Source of the DNA: Maritimibacter sp.
GTDB taxonomy: Bacteria > Pseudomonadota > Alphaproteobacteria > Rhodobacterales > Rhodobacteraceae
NCBI GenBank assembly: GCA_002695005.1
Contig: NZNT01000013.1
Location: forward strand, 62,001-126,000
Length of the DNA stretch: 64,000 nucleotides
Reading direction: 5' to 3'
The translations under genes and the position numbers were made by a program. The notes below the pieces were generated by a model. It was not told where the DNA came from. It worked only from the letters and a program-made list of their open reading frames with translations, and ran no database searches. Shown in pieces: positions 39,338-48,357 of the stretch (its first letter is position 1; each line of letters starts with the position of its first letter).

Positions 39338-40384
39338 TCAATCCCCGCGCCGGGCGCGGAATTTCTCGTATTCGCGGAGCCATGCCTCGGCAAATGCCGA
39401 GATGTCCCCCTCTGTTGTGTCCGGACCCAACGACACCCGCAGCGCCGAGGCTGCCTGTTCGTCGTCATATCCCATCGCGCGAAGCACACGGCTGGCCCGG
39501 ACCTTGCCCGAAGAGCAAGCGGAACCCGCAGAAACGGCGACCCCAGCAAGGTCCATCACCATCACCTGCGTTTCCCCTTTCCAGCCCGGCGTAATGAAAC
39601 AGGACGTGTTGGGGAGCCTGTTCGCGTCTTTCCCGACAAAAATAGTCGTTCTTGAAGATTCTGAAAGTCTTTTCTCTAGAATATTTCTAAGTTGTTCCAC
39701 CTGCCCCCACCGGCCCGCGTCCAGATCTCGTGCTGCAGCCTGCGCCGCTGCCCCGAATCCCGCGATGCCAATCACGTTTTCCGTGCCCGAACGCCGCCCC
39801 ATCTCCTGCCCGCCGCCCTTGATGCGCGCTTCGACGTTCAACCCGCGCTTCATCACAAGCGCCCCGATTCCTTTCGGACCACCGATCTTGTGAGCCGATA
39901 CGAAGGCCATATCCGCGTTGGACCAATTGAAAGCGAAGGGCAGTTTACCGAACGCCTGTGTGGCATCGGTGACCGCCAGCCCCTCGGGCAATGTCTGTAT
40001 GACGCCGGTCTCAGAATTGGCGACCTGAAGCGTAGCGTTGGCCGGGTCGCTCACCGTCACCCGCCCGTCACCATCGACTGGCAGGACCGGATCGCACCAG
40101 GCCGAGACAGCCTCATGCTCCACATCGGCACAGGTCAGACCCCGACCTGCAAGGGCCAGCGCCGCCGCCTCGGTCGCGGAGGACACGAAGACGACATCTG
40201 CGCCTTCCGCCCCCAGCGCCTGCGACACCTGACGGCGCGCGCGCTCGATCAGCCCCTTGGCGGCGCGCCCCTCGGTATGCACCGACGAAGGGTTCCCCAC
40301 CGCATCCATCGCATCGATCATCGCCGCCCGCGCTTCGGGGCGCAGCGGCGTCGTCGCGTTGTAATCAAGGTAAATACGAGCCAC
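39338..40384 (-). CDS. NifS/IscS-type cysteine desulfurase
   Basis: This 348-residue PLP cysteine desulfurase of group I has the N-terminus YLDYNATTPLRPEARAAM, PLP Lys in FVSAHKIGGPKGIGAL, and active-site Cys in SAGSACSSGKVRASRVLRAMG. Sequence and place between iscR and sufB suggest it supplies sulfur to the same operon as SufS, so two desulfurases coexist. The start is GTG at 40384 with GAAAGG seven bases upstream; it is shorter than E. coli IscS (404). Confidence 0.93.
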   Translation of the reverse strand: MARIYLDYNATTPLRPEARAAMIDAMDAVGNPSSVHTEGRAAKGLIERARRQVSQALGAEGADVVFVSSATEAAALALAGRGLTCADVEHEAVSAWCDPVLPVDGDGRVTVSDPANATLQVANSETGVIQTLPEGLAVTDATQAFGKLPFAFNWSNADMAFVSAHKIGGPKGIGALVMKRGLNVEARIKGGGQEMGRRSGTENVIGIAGFGAAAQAAARDLDAGRWGQVEQLRNILEKRLSESSRTTIFVGKDANRLPNTSCFITPGWKGETQVMVMDLAGVAVSAGSACSSGKVRASRVLRAMGYDDEQAASALRVSLGPDTTEGDISAFAEAWLREYEKFRARRGD

Positions 40385-40441
40385 GGCCAGCCTTTCGTCT
40401 TTCAGACACCCGTCCGGATCGGACGGTTTGGCGTGCCGGTC

Positions 40442-40903
40442 TTACTCTTCGTCGACCACTTCGAAAAGGGATGGGACGGCCGGACAGGGTGCAAGCTCGT
40501 TATGCACCACGTCCGACAGCCGTGTCTGGTGGAGAAAGACATAGACGTTGGCCGAGAGGCTCTCCCACAACCGATTGGTCATCGACTGCGCCCGCGTCCC
40601 GGACAGCCCGCCAGTGGCCCCCGCGCCCGTGTGCATCGCGCTTACCGTTTCGTCCACGGCCGCCAGGATTTCGACCACCCGGATTTCGCTCGACGGCCGG
40701 GCAAGCCTGTAGCCGCCGCCGGGTCCGCGCACCGAATGCACAAGGTCGGCGCGACGCAGTTTCACGAAGAGCTGCTCAAGATATGGCAGCGAGATTCTTT
40801 GCCGTTCGGACAGTTCCGTCAGCGACAGCCGCGTGCCTTCCGGCTGAAGCGCGAGTTCTGCCAATGCGACCATCGCATACCGGCCTTTGGTCGAAAGCTT
40901 CAT
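40442..40903 (-). CDS. iscR: Rrf2-family regulator IscR, single-cysteine type
   Basis: This 153-residue Rrf2 regulator starts MKLSTKGRYAMVALAELAL and has the wing motif LVHSVRGPGGGYRLARP. E. coli IscR binds its cluster with Cys92, Cys98 and Cys104; none is present here, and the only cysteine is Cys140. Rhodobacter sphaeroides IscR is known to be such a variant that still regulates iron-sulfur genes. It heads the suf operon and probably controls it. The ATG at 40903 is certain from the conserved N-terminus. Confidence 0.93.
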   Translation of the reverse strand: MKLSTKGRYAMVALAELALQPEGTRLSLTELSERQRISLPYLEQLFVKLRRADLVHSVRGPGGGYRLARPSSEIRVVEILAAVDETVSAMHTGAGATGGLSGTRAQSMTNRLWESLSANVYVFLHQTRLSDVVHNELAPCPAVPSLFEVVDEE

Positions 40904-40989
40904 GGAGCCCCTCGAAACATTGACGAAACCGCCCGGCGGCTTTAGGTGACTTGAAACCCGCGCAGCCGTCAGCACGGGAACCGCACCGC

Positions 40990-41017
40990 TTGTAATTAGT
41001 CCGGATTCCTCCGTCAA
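40990..41017 (-). promoter_or_regulatory. Possible promoter of the iscR-suf operon
   Basis: On the operon strand TTGACG and TTACAA are 16 bases apart, about 87 bases before the iscR start. The region also holds a CCGGATT/AATCCGG inverted repeat (41001-41007 with 41020-41026). The match is modest and I could not identify a definite IscR site. Confidence 0.3.
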
Positions 41018-41049
41018 GAAATCCGGCTCCGAGGGAGACACGAACCCAC

Positions 41050-41703
41050 ATGCCCGAGGTGATTTTTCCCGGCCCCGAAGGCCGGCTCGAAGGCCGCTAC
41101 CACCCGCAGAAGGACCGCGACGCCCCGATCGCAATCGTGCTCCATCCGCACCCGCAGTTCGGCGGGACGATGAACAACAAGGTCGTCTACAACCTCCATT
41201 ACTCATTCTACAAGATGGGGTTCACCGTCCTGCGCTTCAACTTCCGTGGCGTGGGCCGCTCGCAGGGCGAGTACGATCAAGGCGTGGGCGAACTGTCCGA
41301 CGCCGCCTCTGCGCTCGACTACCTCCAGTCGATGAACCAGAACGCCAAGCACTGCTGGGTCGCAGGGTTCAGCTTCGGCGCGTGGATCGGGATGCAACTT
41401 CTCATGCGCCGCCCCGAAATCACGGGGTTCGTGAGCGTGTCGCCCCCCGCCAACATGTACGACTTCTCGTTCCTCGCTCCCTGCCCGTCCTCTGGTTTGG
41501 TCATCAACGGCACCGGCGACCGCGTGGCACCGCCCGCCGACACCCATTCGCTGGTGGACAAGCTGCATGAGCAGAAAGGCATCACCATCACCCATACCGA
41601 GGTCGAGGGGGCCGGGCATTTTTACGAAGGCGACCACATGCAGACCATGCTGGGCGCGGTCGATGAATACGTCCGCCGCCGGCTAACCGAGACGACCCGC
41701 TGA
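41050..41703 (+). CDS. Alpha/beta hydrolase (KAN/dienelactone-hydrolase-like)
   Basis: This 217-residue soluble hydrolase starts with EVIFPGPEGRLEGRYHP. The oxyanion region is HPHPQFGGTMNNKVVYNL, the nucleophile Ser is in AGFSFGAWIG, the Asp is in GTGDRVAPP, and the His is in GAGHFYEG. This form is common in alphaproteobacteria and annotated only as a general hydrolase. It is divergent from iscR with 146 bases between. The 73-residue gene follows after 14 bases. Substrate unknown. Confidence 0.85.
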   Translation: MPEVIFPGPEGRLEGRYHPQKDRDAPIAIVLHPHPQFGGTMNNKVVYNLHYSFYKMGFTVLRFNFRGVGRSQGEYDQGVGELSDAASALDYLQSMNQNAKHCWVAGFSFGAWIGMQLLMRRPEITGFVSVSPPANMYDFSFLAPCPSSGLVINGTGDRVAPPADTHSLVDKLHEQKGITITHTEVEGAGHFYEGDHMQTMLGAVDEYVRRRLTETTR

Positions 41704-41717
41704 CCGGAGACTGATCC

Positions 41718-41939
41718 ATGCAACTTATCGACGATGTGGCGGACCGTGTGGCCATCGAGGTCCTCAAACTCGTGGACGAGACCGGGAACCTGGACATCGT
41801 CGAAGACGTGAAAAAGGTCATCGGCACCTCGTCCCAGACTCTGGAAGAGGCCTACATGACGGCCATCCGCGTCCGCCGGGCCGAAGCCCGCGCGATGGAG
41901 CTGATCGGCACCCTCAGGGCCCAGAACGGTGGCGCGTGA
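41718..41939 (+). CDS. Small conserved-looking protein, unknown
   Basis: This 73-residue, charged, helical protein with no Cys or membrane segment is not recognised. Two helices are visible (DVADRVAIEVLKLVDET and EEAYMTAIRVRRAEARAMELIGTL), resembling a small helical regulator or adaptor. The ribosome binding site CCGGAGA precedes the ATG. Its end overlaps the VIT1-like gene by 11 bases, so the pair is translationally coupled, hinting at a role with that transporter. Confidence 0.7.
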   Translation: MQLIDDVADRVAIEVLKLVDETGNLDIVEDVKKVIGTSSQTLEEAYMTAIRVRRAEARAMELIGTLRAQNGGA

Positions 41940-42627
41940 CCGCCCGCTGATCCAGACGTATCTGCGGCAGATCACCTACGGCGGCAACGACGGCATCATC
42001 ACGACATTCGCCATCGTTGCGGGCTTCGCGGGCGCGCAGGCCGACGGGGTCGCAGGGATCGGTGCGGTGGCGGTGCTGGTCTTCGGGATGGCGAACCTGA
42101 TCTCGGACGGCGTCTCCATGGGACTGGGCGAAGTGCTGTCGAGCCGATCCACGCAGGCCCTTTACCGAAGCCGCGCCGCGCGCATCCGGACACTGGGCAC
42201 GGCTCGCACCCGTTCGGACCTCGCCGAAATTCTTACGGAACAGGGGCTCGACCCTGCCGAAGCACAGACCGCCGCAGCCGCGCTCGCCACCTCCCCGCAT
42301 CTCACGACCGACCTCACATTGCGCTACCGCGACAAGGCAGACGCGCAGGACGGCGCGCGCCCGATCCTGCGTGGTCTCGTGACCTTCCTCAGCTTTTCGA
42401 CGTTCGGCCTGATCCCGATTCTGCCGTTTTTCGTCGCCCCGGATCACCCGGCCACGACGCTCGTTTCGGCGGGAGCCACCCTGCTCGCCCTCGCGGCCCT
42501 CGGCGCTTTGCGCCAACGGGCGACCGGCGAGACAGCCACGCGCGCCATCGGTGAAACGCTCCTCCTCGGCGCGCTCTGCGCGGCGCTGGCCTACGGGGCT
42601 GGCAACCTGGTCGCTGGACTCGGCTGA
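41929..42627 (+). CDS. VIT1/CCC1-family divalent metal transporter
   Basis: This 232-residue membrane protein has five predicted helices. The family motif YGGNDGIITTFAIVAGFAGA in helix 1 and ANLISDGVSMGLGEVLSSRS in helix 2 are kept, and a cytosolic loop precedes the last three helices. Relatives move Fe or Mn out of the cytoplasm. The loop lacks the Glu-rich metal-binding helices of plant VIT1. The start is GTG at 41929 inside the preceding gene. Position near iscR suggests iron, but this is only context. Confidence 0.87.
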   Translation: MARDRPLIQTYLRQITYGGNDGIITTFAIVAGFAGAQADGVAGIGAVAVLVFGMANLISDGVSMGLGEVLSSRSTQALYRSRAARIRTLGTARTRSDLAEILTEQGLDPAEAQTAAAALATSPHLTTDLTLRYRDKADAQDGARPILRGLVTFLSFSTFGLIPILPFFVAPDHPATTLVSAGATLLALAALGALRQRATGETATRAIGETLLLGALCAALAYGAGNLVAGLG

Positions 42628-42635
42628 CCCTGCCA

Positions 42636-42730
42636 CTTCTCAGTTGCGAAAACACGTCAGGGGTTCAGGGACGGGTCCCCAACAGCCGCGTCGCGCCGGG
42701 GCTGCGCACATTCTGCGCGGGGCGCGCAGA
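42636..42730 (+). repeat. Intergenic repeat copy D (diverged), after the VIT1-like gene
   Basis: The element starts CTTCTCAG and keeps much of the A-rich and TCAGGGG segments. It carries a diverged copy of the second block at 42695-42717, followed by a CTGCGC/GCGCAG hairpin. It lies between convergent genes. Confidence 0.4.
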
Positions 42731-42744
42731 GGCCCCGCACCGGA

Positions 42745-44226
42745 CTACAATTTGTAGACGTCCGAGAATTTCGCTTCGAGGTAGTCGAGAAGCGGCCCTT
42801 CGCTGGGTGCCTCGCCCCCGCAGGCCCGTGTGACGACCTCGCGCGGCTCGAACAATCCGCCGTGGCGCTGGAGGTTGTCCGCAAGCCACCGCGTCGCCTC
42901 CGCCGGTTCCCCCTTCGCAAGATGCGCATCCACTTCCGGCACCTGCGCGCGCAGCGCCTTCATCAGGCAGCCGGCATAGACATTGCCCAGCGAGTAGGTC
43001 GGGAAATAGCCGAACAGCCCCACCGACCAGTGCACATCCTGCAAGCAGCCGTTCGCCGGCTGATCCACCGCGACGCCGAAATCCTTCTCGAACCGTGCGT
43101 TCCAAGCCTCCTCAAGGTCGCGCGCCGCGAGCTTTCCGGAAATCAGGTCCCGTTCCAGATCGAAGCGCAGCAGGACGTGCAGGTTGTATTGCACCTCGTC
43201 GGATTCGGTCCGGATGTAGCCCGGCGTGACCCGGTTCACGGCGCCATAGAACGCCTCGGCATCGGTCACGGAAACATCTCCGAAGACCTCGCGCATCCGG
43301 TTGTAGAGCCACCCGGTGAAGGCGCGCGAGCGGCCCATCTGGTTTTCGTAGATCCGGCTCTGGCTTTCATGCACGCCCATCGACACACCCTGCCCCAACG
43401 GCGTGAGGAGGTAGTCGCGGTCGATGTGCTGTTCGTAACAGGCGTGCCCTACTTCATGCACGGTTGAATAGATCGATCCGAACGGGTCGGTGGCCGAAGT
43501 GCGCGTGGTGATCCGCACATCCAGCCCGGACCCGGAGGAGAACGGATGCACCGCCTTGTCGATCCGCCCGTGTGCCATGTCGTAGCCGAAGGCCTTGGCA
43601 ATCTCACGGGTGAGCTTCATCTGCGCCTGCTCATCGAACGTGCCGGTGAGCGGCGCAGGCTGATGGTCCGCCCCCATGATCCGGTCACGCAGGTCCACGA
43701 GGCGCGGGCGCAGGGCGTCGAACATCGCCTCCAGCTCGGCCGCCGTCGCGTTCGGCTCGTAATCGTCGAGCAAAGCGTCATAAGGATCGCCACCCATGGC
43801 GAGCGCCTCTGCCTCGGCCTGTTTAAGCGCAACCACTTTCTCAAGAACCGGCGCGAACGCCTTGAAATCGTTATCTGCCCGGGCATCCGCCCAGATTCTC
43901 TGTGACGAGGATGTCACCCGTGCAATCTCGCCCGCCAGCTTTACCGGCACACGGTTGGTGCGGTCGAACCGGCGTTGGATGTGACGCAGGTTGGCCTGCC
44001 CGGTTGCGTCCAGCGTCTCGGGATCGATCCCGGCAAGCCACTCGCCCACGCGCGGGTCCGTGCGGCGGGCGTGAAGAACATGCTCCAGCGCCTCGCTCTC
44101 CTCGGCACGCTGTGGGCCAGCCCCGCGCGGCATGACCGTCTCCTGGTCCCAGCCCAGACGCCCGGCCACCTGCCCCAACGCCTGCGTCTGGCGCTCGAAC
44201 GCCATGAGGTCTTCGTAATGCGACAT
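42745..44226 (-). CDS. M32-family metallocarboxypeptidase (Taq type)
   Basis: This 493-residue cytosolic zinc carboxypeptidase has the HEXXH motif in TVHEVGHACYEQ (about residue 260). Family blocks are GMGVHESQSR-like (SMGVHESQSRIYENQMGRS), VQYNLHVLLRFDLERDLI and FGYFPTYSLGNVYAGC. It would remove C-terminal residues from peptides. The ATG at 44226 is given because the conserved YEDLMAFERQTQALG begins there; a longer frame enters ctaA. The stop of ctaA is 2 bases upstream, so both are co-transcribed. Confidence 0.95.
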   Translation of the reverse strand: MSHYEDLMAFERQTQALGQVAGRLGWDQETVMPRGAGPQRAEESEALEHVLHARRTDPRVGEWLAGIDPETLDATGQANLRHIQRRFDRTNRVPVKLAGEIARVTSSSQRIWADARADNDFKAFAPVLEKVVALKQAEAEALAMGGDPYDALLDDYEPNATAAELEAMFDALRPRLVDLRDRIMGADHQPAPLTGTFDEQAQMKLTREIAKAFGYDMAHGRIDKAVHPFSSGSGLDVRITTRTSATDPFGSIYSTVHEVGHACYEQHIDRDYLLTPLGQGVSMGVHESQSRIYENQMGRSRAFTGWLYNRMREVFGDVSVTDAEAFYGAVNRVTPGYIRTESDEVQYNLHVLLRFDLERDLISGKLAARDLEEAWNARFEKDFGVAVDQPANGCLQDVHWSVGLFGYFPTYSLGNVYAGCLMKALRAQVPEVDAHLAKGEPAEATRWLADNLQRHGGLFEPREVVTRACGGEAPSEGPLLDYLEAKFSDVYKL

Positions 44227-44228
44227 GT

Positions 44229-45374
44229 TCAGCCCCTGACGGATTGCGGCTTCGGATAACCGGCACGATAGCGCGCTGTGATGATGAGAGCGAAGGTCAG
44301 GATTGCCCCCGCCTGATGCACGATTGCAATGTGCAGCGGTGCCGCGGTGAGCACCGTGTAGATACCGATCACCATCTGCACCACTATCATGCCGGAGGCC
44401 AGCATGAACGCCGTCCGCGTAGACGCCGCCGCAGCGCGCCGTCCGCGAAAGAACGCTCCGATCGCAAACAGGACAAGAAGGTAGCCCACGATCCGGTGCA
44501 TGAACTGCACGATCCCCGGGTTCTCGAAGAAGTTGCGCCATCCGGGGGTGAGCGAGAAGGCCTCGGGCGGGAAAAACTGCCCCGCCATCAGCGGCCAGTC
44601 CACGAAGGTCCGCCCGGCGTCGATCCCCGCGACCAGAGCGCCCAGCAGGATTTGCAGGAACGCCAGGTGCATGAGGCCGGTCCCCATCCCGAACAGGCCG
44701 CGTTCACGCAGGCGCCGCGCTTGCATCACATCGGCCTCGGACCGACTGAGAAGCAGGATGCACCACAGGATCAGCCCAAGTATCGCGAAGGCGAGCCCCA
44801 GATGGGTCGCCAGCCGATAGGAGGCCACATCCACCCTGTCGCCCTGAAGCCCGGAATGGACCATCCACCAGCCGACCGCGCCTTGCACGCCGATCATCAC
44901 GCCGATGGTCAGAAGGCGCCCGTTCCATCCGCCCGGGATACGCCGGGACAGGAAGAAGGCAAGGAAACCCACGATCCAGTAAAGCCCGATAAACCGGCCA
45001 AGCTGGCGATGGCCCCATTCCCACCAATAGATCGTCTTGAACGACGACAGGCTCATACCTTCGTTCTGGAGACGGTATTCGGGAGAGGCCTGATACTTCT
45101 CGAACTCGCCTGCCCAGTCCTCGGCAGTCATCGGCGGCAGCGTGCCGGAGACGAGGTTCCACTCGGTGATCGACAACCCGCTGTCGGTCAGCCGGGTCAG
45201 GCCGCCCACCAGCACCATCACGGTCACCAAGGCGAACAGACCTATCAGCCAGGCCCGGATCGCGCGCCGGGCGCCGCGTCCGCCGCCCTTCTCGATCATT
45301 CCGGTGGTCACCGCCTTGCGCGGCTGCGCACCCTCGTTCACTTCTTCGAAAATGCTGCGACCTGGCTTGGCCAT
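44229..45374 (-). CDS. ctaA: Heme A synthase (COX15/CtaA)
   Basis: CtaA oxidises the methyl group of heme O to the formyl group of heme A for cytochrome oxidase. The 381-residue membrane protein has eight predicted helices in two four-helix halves. It carries heme-ligand histidines in WEWGHRQLGR, ATHLGLAF, FMHRIVGY and IVHQAGA. The VGGLTRLTDSGLSITEW block is diagnostic. The ATG at 45374 with AGAGGAT upstream is used; a longer frame runs into the gyrA control region. It is divergent from gyrA. Confidence 0.96.
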   Translation of the reverse strand: MAKPGRSIFEEVNEGAQPRKAVTTGMIEKGGGRGARRAIRAWLIGLFALVTVMVLVGGLTRLTDSGLSITEWNLVSGTLPPMTAEDWAGEFEKYQASPEYRLQNEGMSLSSFKTIYWWEWGHRQLGRFIGLYWIVGFLAFFLSRRIPGGWNGRLLTIGVMIGVQGAVGWWMVHSGLQGDRVDVASYRLATHLGLAFAILGLILWCILLLSRSEADVMQARRLRERGLFGMGTGLMHLAFLQILLGALVAGIDAGRTFVDWPLMAGQFFPPEAFSLTPGWRNFFENPGIVQFMHRIVGYLLVLFAIGAFFRGRRAAAASTRTAFMLASGMIVVQMVIGIYTVLTAAPLHIAIVHQAGAILTFALIITARYRAGYPKPQSVRG

Positions 45375-45472
45375 CGGTATCCTCTGCGCTTGTTTCGCGG
45401 GACTATCGGGGAAGCCGCGAAAAATGCCAACCCGATATGCCGGTTTTCCGGGCGACAATTGGACGCTTCCGA

Positions 45473-45502
45473 TTGCACCCCATAGCTGGTTGTTGGTATA
45501 GA
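45473..45502 (+). promoter_or_regulatory. Possible gyrA promoter
   Basis: TTGCAC (45473-45478) and TATAGA (45497-45502) are 18 bases apart, about 67 bases before the gyrA start. The spacing is one over optimum and the -10 hexamer is moderate, so this is only a candidate. Confidence 0.35.
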
Positions 45503-45568
45503 GAGACAAACAAAATGTGGTGAACGCATCACAGGCGAACGATCCAGAAAAAAGAAACGGCGGACGAC

Positions 45569-48316
45569 TTGAACGATACCCCGGAACCACCTGAGAACGA
45601 AGGCGAATTGCCGCCTGAACGCCCCACCTATTCGGGTCCCTCGATCACGATCGAGGAGGAAATGCGCACCTCCTATCTCGACTACGCGATGAGCGTGATC
45701 GTGAGCCGGGCGATTCCGGACCTGCGAGACGGGCTGAAACCCGTGCACCGGCGCATCCTTTACGCCATGCACGAGGTCGGCAACACGCACGACAAACCCT
45801 ACCGGAAATCGTCGCGTCCGGTGGCGGACACGATGGGCCAGTATCACCCGCATGGCGACGCCGCGATCTATGACGCGCTCGCCCGGATGACGCAGGACTT
45901 CTCGATGTCGCTGCCGCTTCTCGACGGTCAGGGCAACTTCGGCTCGATGGACGGGGACAAGCCCGCGGCCTTCCGTTACACCGAAGTGCGGATGGAGAAA
46001 GCGGCGCAGGCGCTGCTTGAGGATATCGACAAGGAAACCGTCGATTTTCAGGACAACTACGACGGCAAGCAAAAAGAGCCGACGGTCCTCCCCGCCCGCT
46101 TCCCCAACATGCTCGTCAACGGCGCCGGCGGGATTGCCGTCGGCATGGCCACGAACATCCCCCCGCACAACCTCGGTGAAGTCGTGGACGCGACGCTAGA
46201 GATGATCGAGAACCCGGACATCTCGGACGAGCGGCTGATGGAGATCATTCCCGGCCCGGACTTCCCGACCGGCGGCGTGATCCTCGGGCGCACCGGCGCG
46301 CGCAAGGCGTATCTGGAGGGGCGCGGCAGCGTGATCCTGCGCGCCAAGACCCGTGTCGAGGAAATCCGCAAGGACCGTTACGCCATCGTCGTCGACGAGG
46401 TGCCGTTTCAGGTCAACAAGGCCATGATGATCGAGAAGATCGCGGACCTCGTGCGCGACAAGAAGCTCGAGGGGATCTCGGCCATCCAGGACGAGAGCGA
46501 CCGCTTCGGCGTGCGCGTGGTGATCGAGTTGAAGCGGGATGCGACGGCGGAAGTCGTGCTGAACCAGCTCTTTCGCTTCACCCAGCTTCAGACCTATTTC
46601 GGCTGCAATATGCTGGCGCTGAACGGTGGCAGGCCCGAGCAGCTCACGCTGCGCGATTTCCTGCGCCATTTCATCACCTTCCGCGAGGAAGTGGTGGCCC
46701 GGCGCACCGCCCACCTTCTGCGCAAGGCCCGCGAGCGCAGCCATGTCCTCTGCGGTCTGGCCGTGGCGGTGTCCAACGTGGACGAGGTCGTCGCCACGAT
46801 CCGCTCGTCTGCCGACGGTGCCGAAGCACGCGAAAAACTGATGACGCGCCGGTGGCCCGCTGCGGACATCGCCGACTACATCCGGCTGATCGACGATCCG
46901 ACCCACAAGATGAATGACGACGGGACCTATTACCTGTCCGAGACACAGGCCCGCGCGATCCTCGATCTCCGCCTGCAACGCCTGACCCAGATCGGGGTCA
47001 AGGAAGTCACGGACGAGTTGCAGGAACTGGCCGGCAAAATCCGCGAATACCTCGACATCCTGCGCTCGCGCGACCGGATCATGGGGATAATTTCGGACGA
47101 ACTGAACGCGGTGAAGGACGAATTCGCCGTTCCGCGCCGCACCGAGATCGTCGACTGGTCCGGCGACATGGACGACGAGGACCTGATCGAGCGCGAGGAC
47201 ATGGTGGTCACGATCACGCAGTCCGGCTGGGCCAAACGCACGCCGCTTGCCGAATACCGCGAGCAAAAGCGCGGCGGTAAGGGCCTCTCGGGCATGGCGA
47301 CCAAGGATGACGACGTCATCACCACGCTTTTCGTCGCCAATACCCACACGCAGCTTCTGTTCTTCACCACCGACGGCATGGTCTACAAGCTCAAGACCTG
47401 GCGTTTGCCGATGGGCGGGCGCACATCGCGGGGCAAAGCGATCATCAACATCCTGCCGATTCCGCAGGGCGTGGGCATCGCCGCCATCATGCCGGTGGAC
47501 CGGGACGAGGCGGACTGGGACGACCTCCAGATCGTCTTCGCCACATCCAAGGGCTCGGTGCGCCGCAACCGCCTGTCGGATTTCACCAACGTCATGCGCA
47601 ACGGCAAGATCGCGATGAAGTTCGAGGGTGACGACAAGGGCACACGCCTCATCAACGCCCGTATCTGCGACGAGAACGACGATGTCATGCTGGTGACGAA
47701 CAAGGGCCGCGCGATCCGCTTCCCCGTGACCGACGTGCGCGTGTTCAACTCCCGCTCCTCCACCGGCGTGCGGGGGATCAAGCTCCTGTCCGACGACGCC
47801 GAGGTAGTGTCCATGTCGGTGATCCGCCACTTCGACGCGTCGTCCGAGGAACGCACAGCCTATCTCAAGATGCGCCGTCAGATGGCCGGGCTGGATGATA
47901 GCGAAGCCGACGATGATGATGAGCCGCAAGTGGAAGGCGCAATCTCGCCCGAACGGTTCGAGGAGATGCAGGGGGCGGAAGAGCTCATCCTGACCATTAC
48001 CGAAGCCGGTCTGGGCAAACTGTCCTCGTCGCACGACTACCCCGTGCGCGGGCGCGGCGGCCAGGGCGTCACGGCCTTCGCCAAGGCGATGCCGGGTGGC
48101 GATCTTGTCGCGTCCTTCCCGGTGGGTGGCGAGGATCAGGTGATGCTCGCGACGTCCAAGGGTCAGTCGATCCGCTGCCCGGTCGGCGGCATCTCGTTCC
48201 GCTCGCGCAGCGCCGGTGGGGTGAAGGTGTTCAACACCGGCAAGGGCGAGAGCGTCGTGTCGGTGGCCTGGATCGCTGAGGCGGCCGAAGAGGAAGAAGA
48301 GGCGACCGAGGCGTGA
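45569..48316 (+). CDS. gyrA: DNA gyrase subunit A
   Basis: GyrA cuts and rejoins DNA in the type II topoisomerase that adds negative supercoils. The 915 residues have the active-site Tyr137 in [11 protein letters not shown], the GyrA box in [11 protein letters not shown], and six C-terminal beta-pinwheel repeats. The last repeat ends near [13 protein letters not shown], followed by an acidic Glu tail. The start is TTG at 45569, with GGCGGA upstream. The residue matching E. coli Ser83 is Ala98, while Asp87 is kept as Asp102, which favours lower natural quinolone sensitivity. Confidence 0.98.
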   Translation: MNDTPEPPENEGELPPERPTYSGPSITIEEEMRTSYLDYAMSVIVSRAIPDLRDGLKPVHRRILYAMHEVGNTHDKPYRKSSRPVADTMGQYHPHGDAAIYDALARMTQDFSMSLPLLDGQGNFGSMDGDKPAAFRYTEVRMEKAAQALLEDIDKETVDFQDNYDGKQKEPTVLPARFPNMLVNGAGGIAVGMATNIPPHNLGEVVDATLEMIENPDISDERLMEIIPGPDFPTGGVILGRTGARKAYLEGRGSVILRAKTRVEEIRKDRYAIVVDEVPFQVNKAMMIEKIADLVRDKKLEGISAIQDESDRFGVRVVIELKRDATAEVVLNQLFRFTQLQTYFGCNMLALNGGRPEQLTLRDFLRHFITFREEVVARRTAHLLRKARERSHVLCGLAVAVSNVDEVVATIRSSADGAEAREKLMTRRWPAADIADYIRLIDDPTHKMNDDGTYYLSETQARAILDLRLQRLTQIGVKEVTDELQELAGKIREYLDILRSRDRIMGIISDELNAVKDEFAVPRRTEIVDWSGDMDDEDLIEREDMVVTITQSGWAKRTPLAEYREQKRGGKGLSGMATKDDDVITTLFVANTHTQLLFFTTDGMVYKLKTWRLPMGGRTSRGKAIINILPIPQGVGIAAIMPVDRDEADWDDLQIVFATSKGSVRRNRLSDFTNVMRNGKIAMKFEGDDKGTRLINARICDENDDVMLVTNKGRAIRFPVTDVRVFNSRSSTGVRGIKLLSDDAEVVSMSVIRHFDASSEERTAYLKMRRQMAGLDDSEADDDDEPQVEGAISPERFEEMQGAEELILTITEAGLGKLSSSHDYPVRGRGGQGVTAFAKAMPGGDLVASFPVGGEDQVMLATSKGQSIRCPVGGISFRSRSAGGVKVFNTGKGESVVSVAWIAEAAEEEEEATEA

Positions 48317-48357
48317 TCCGCCCCGGCCGTCCTTCCGGTCGCTGAACAGGCGGCCCG

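Noticed and set aside
46196-48034. A 612-codon open frame on the minus strand
   Set aside because: It is antisense to gyrA, rich in His, Asp and Val, without a ribosome binding site or known domain.
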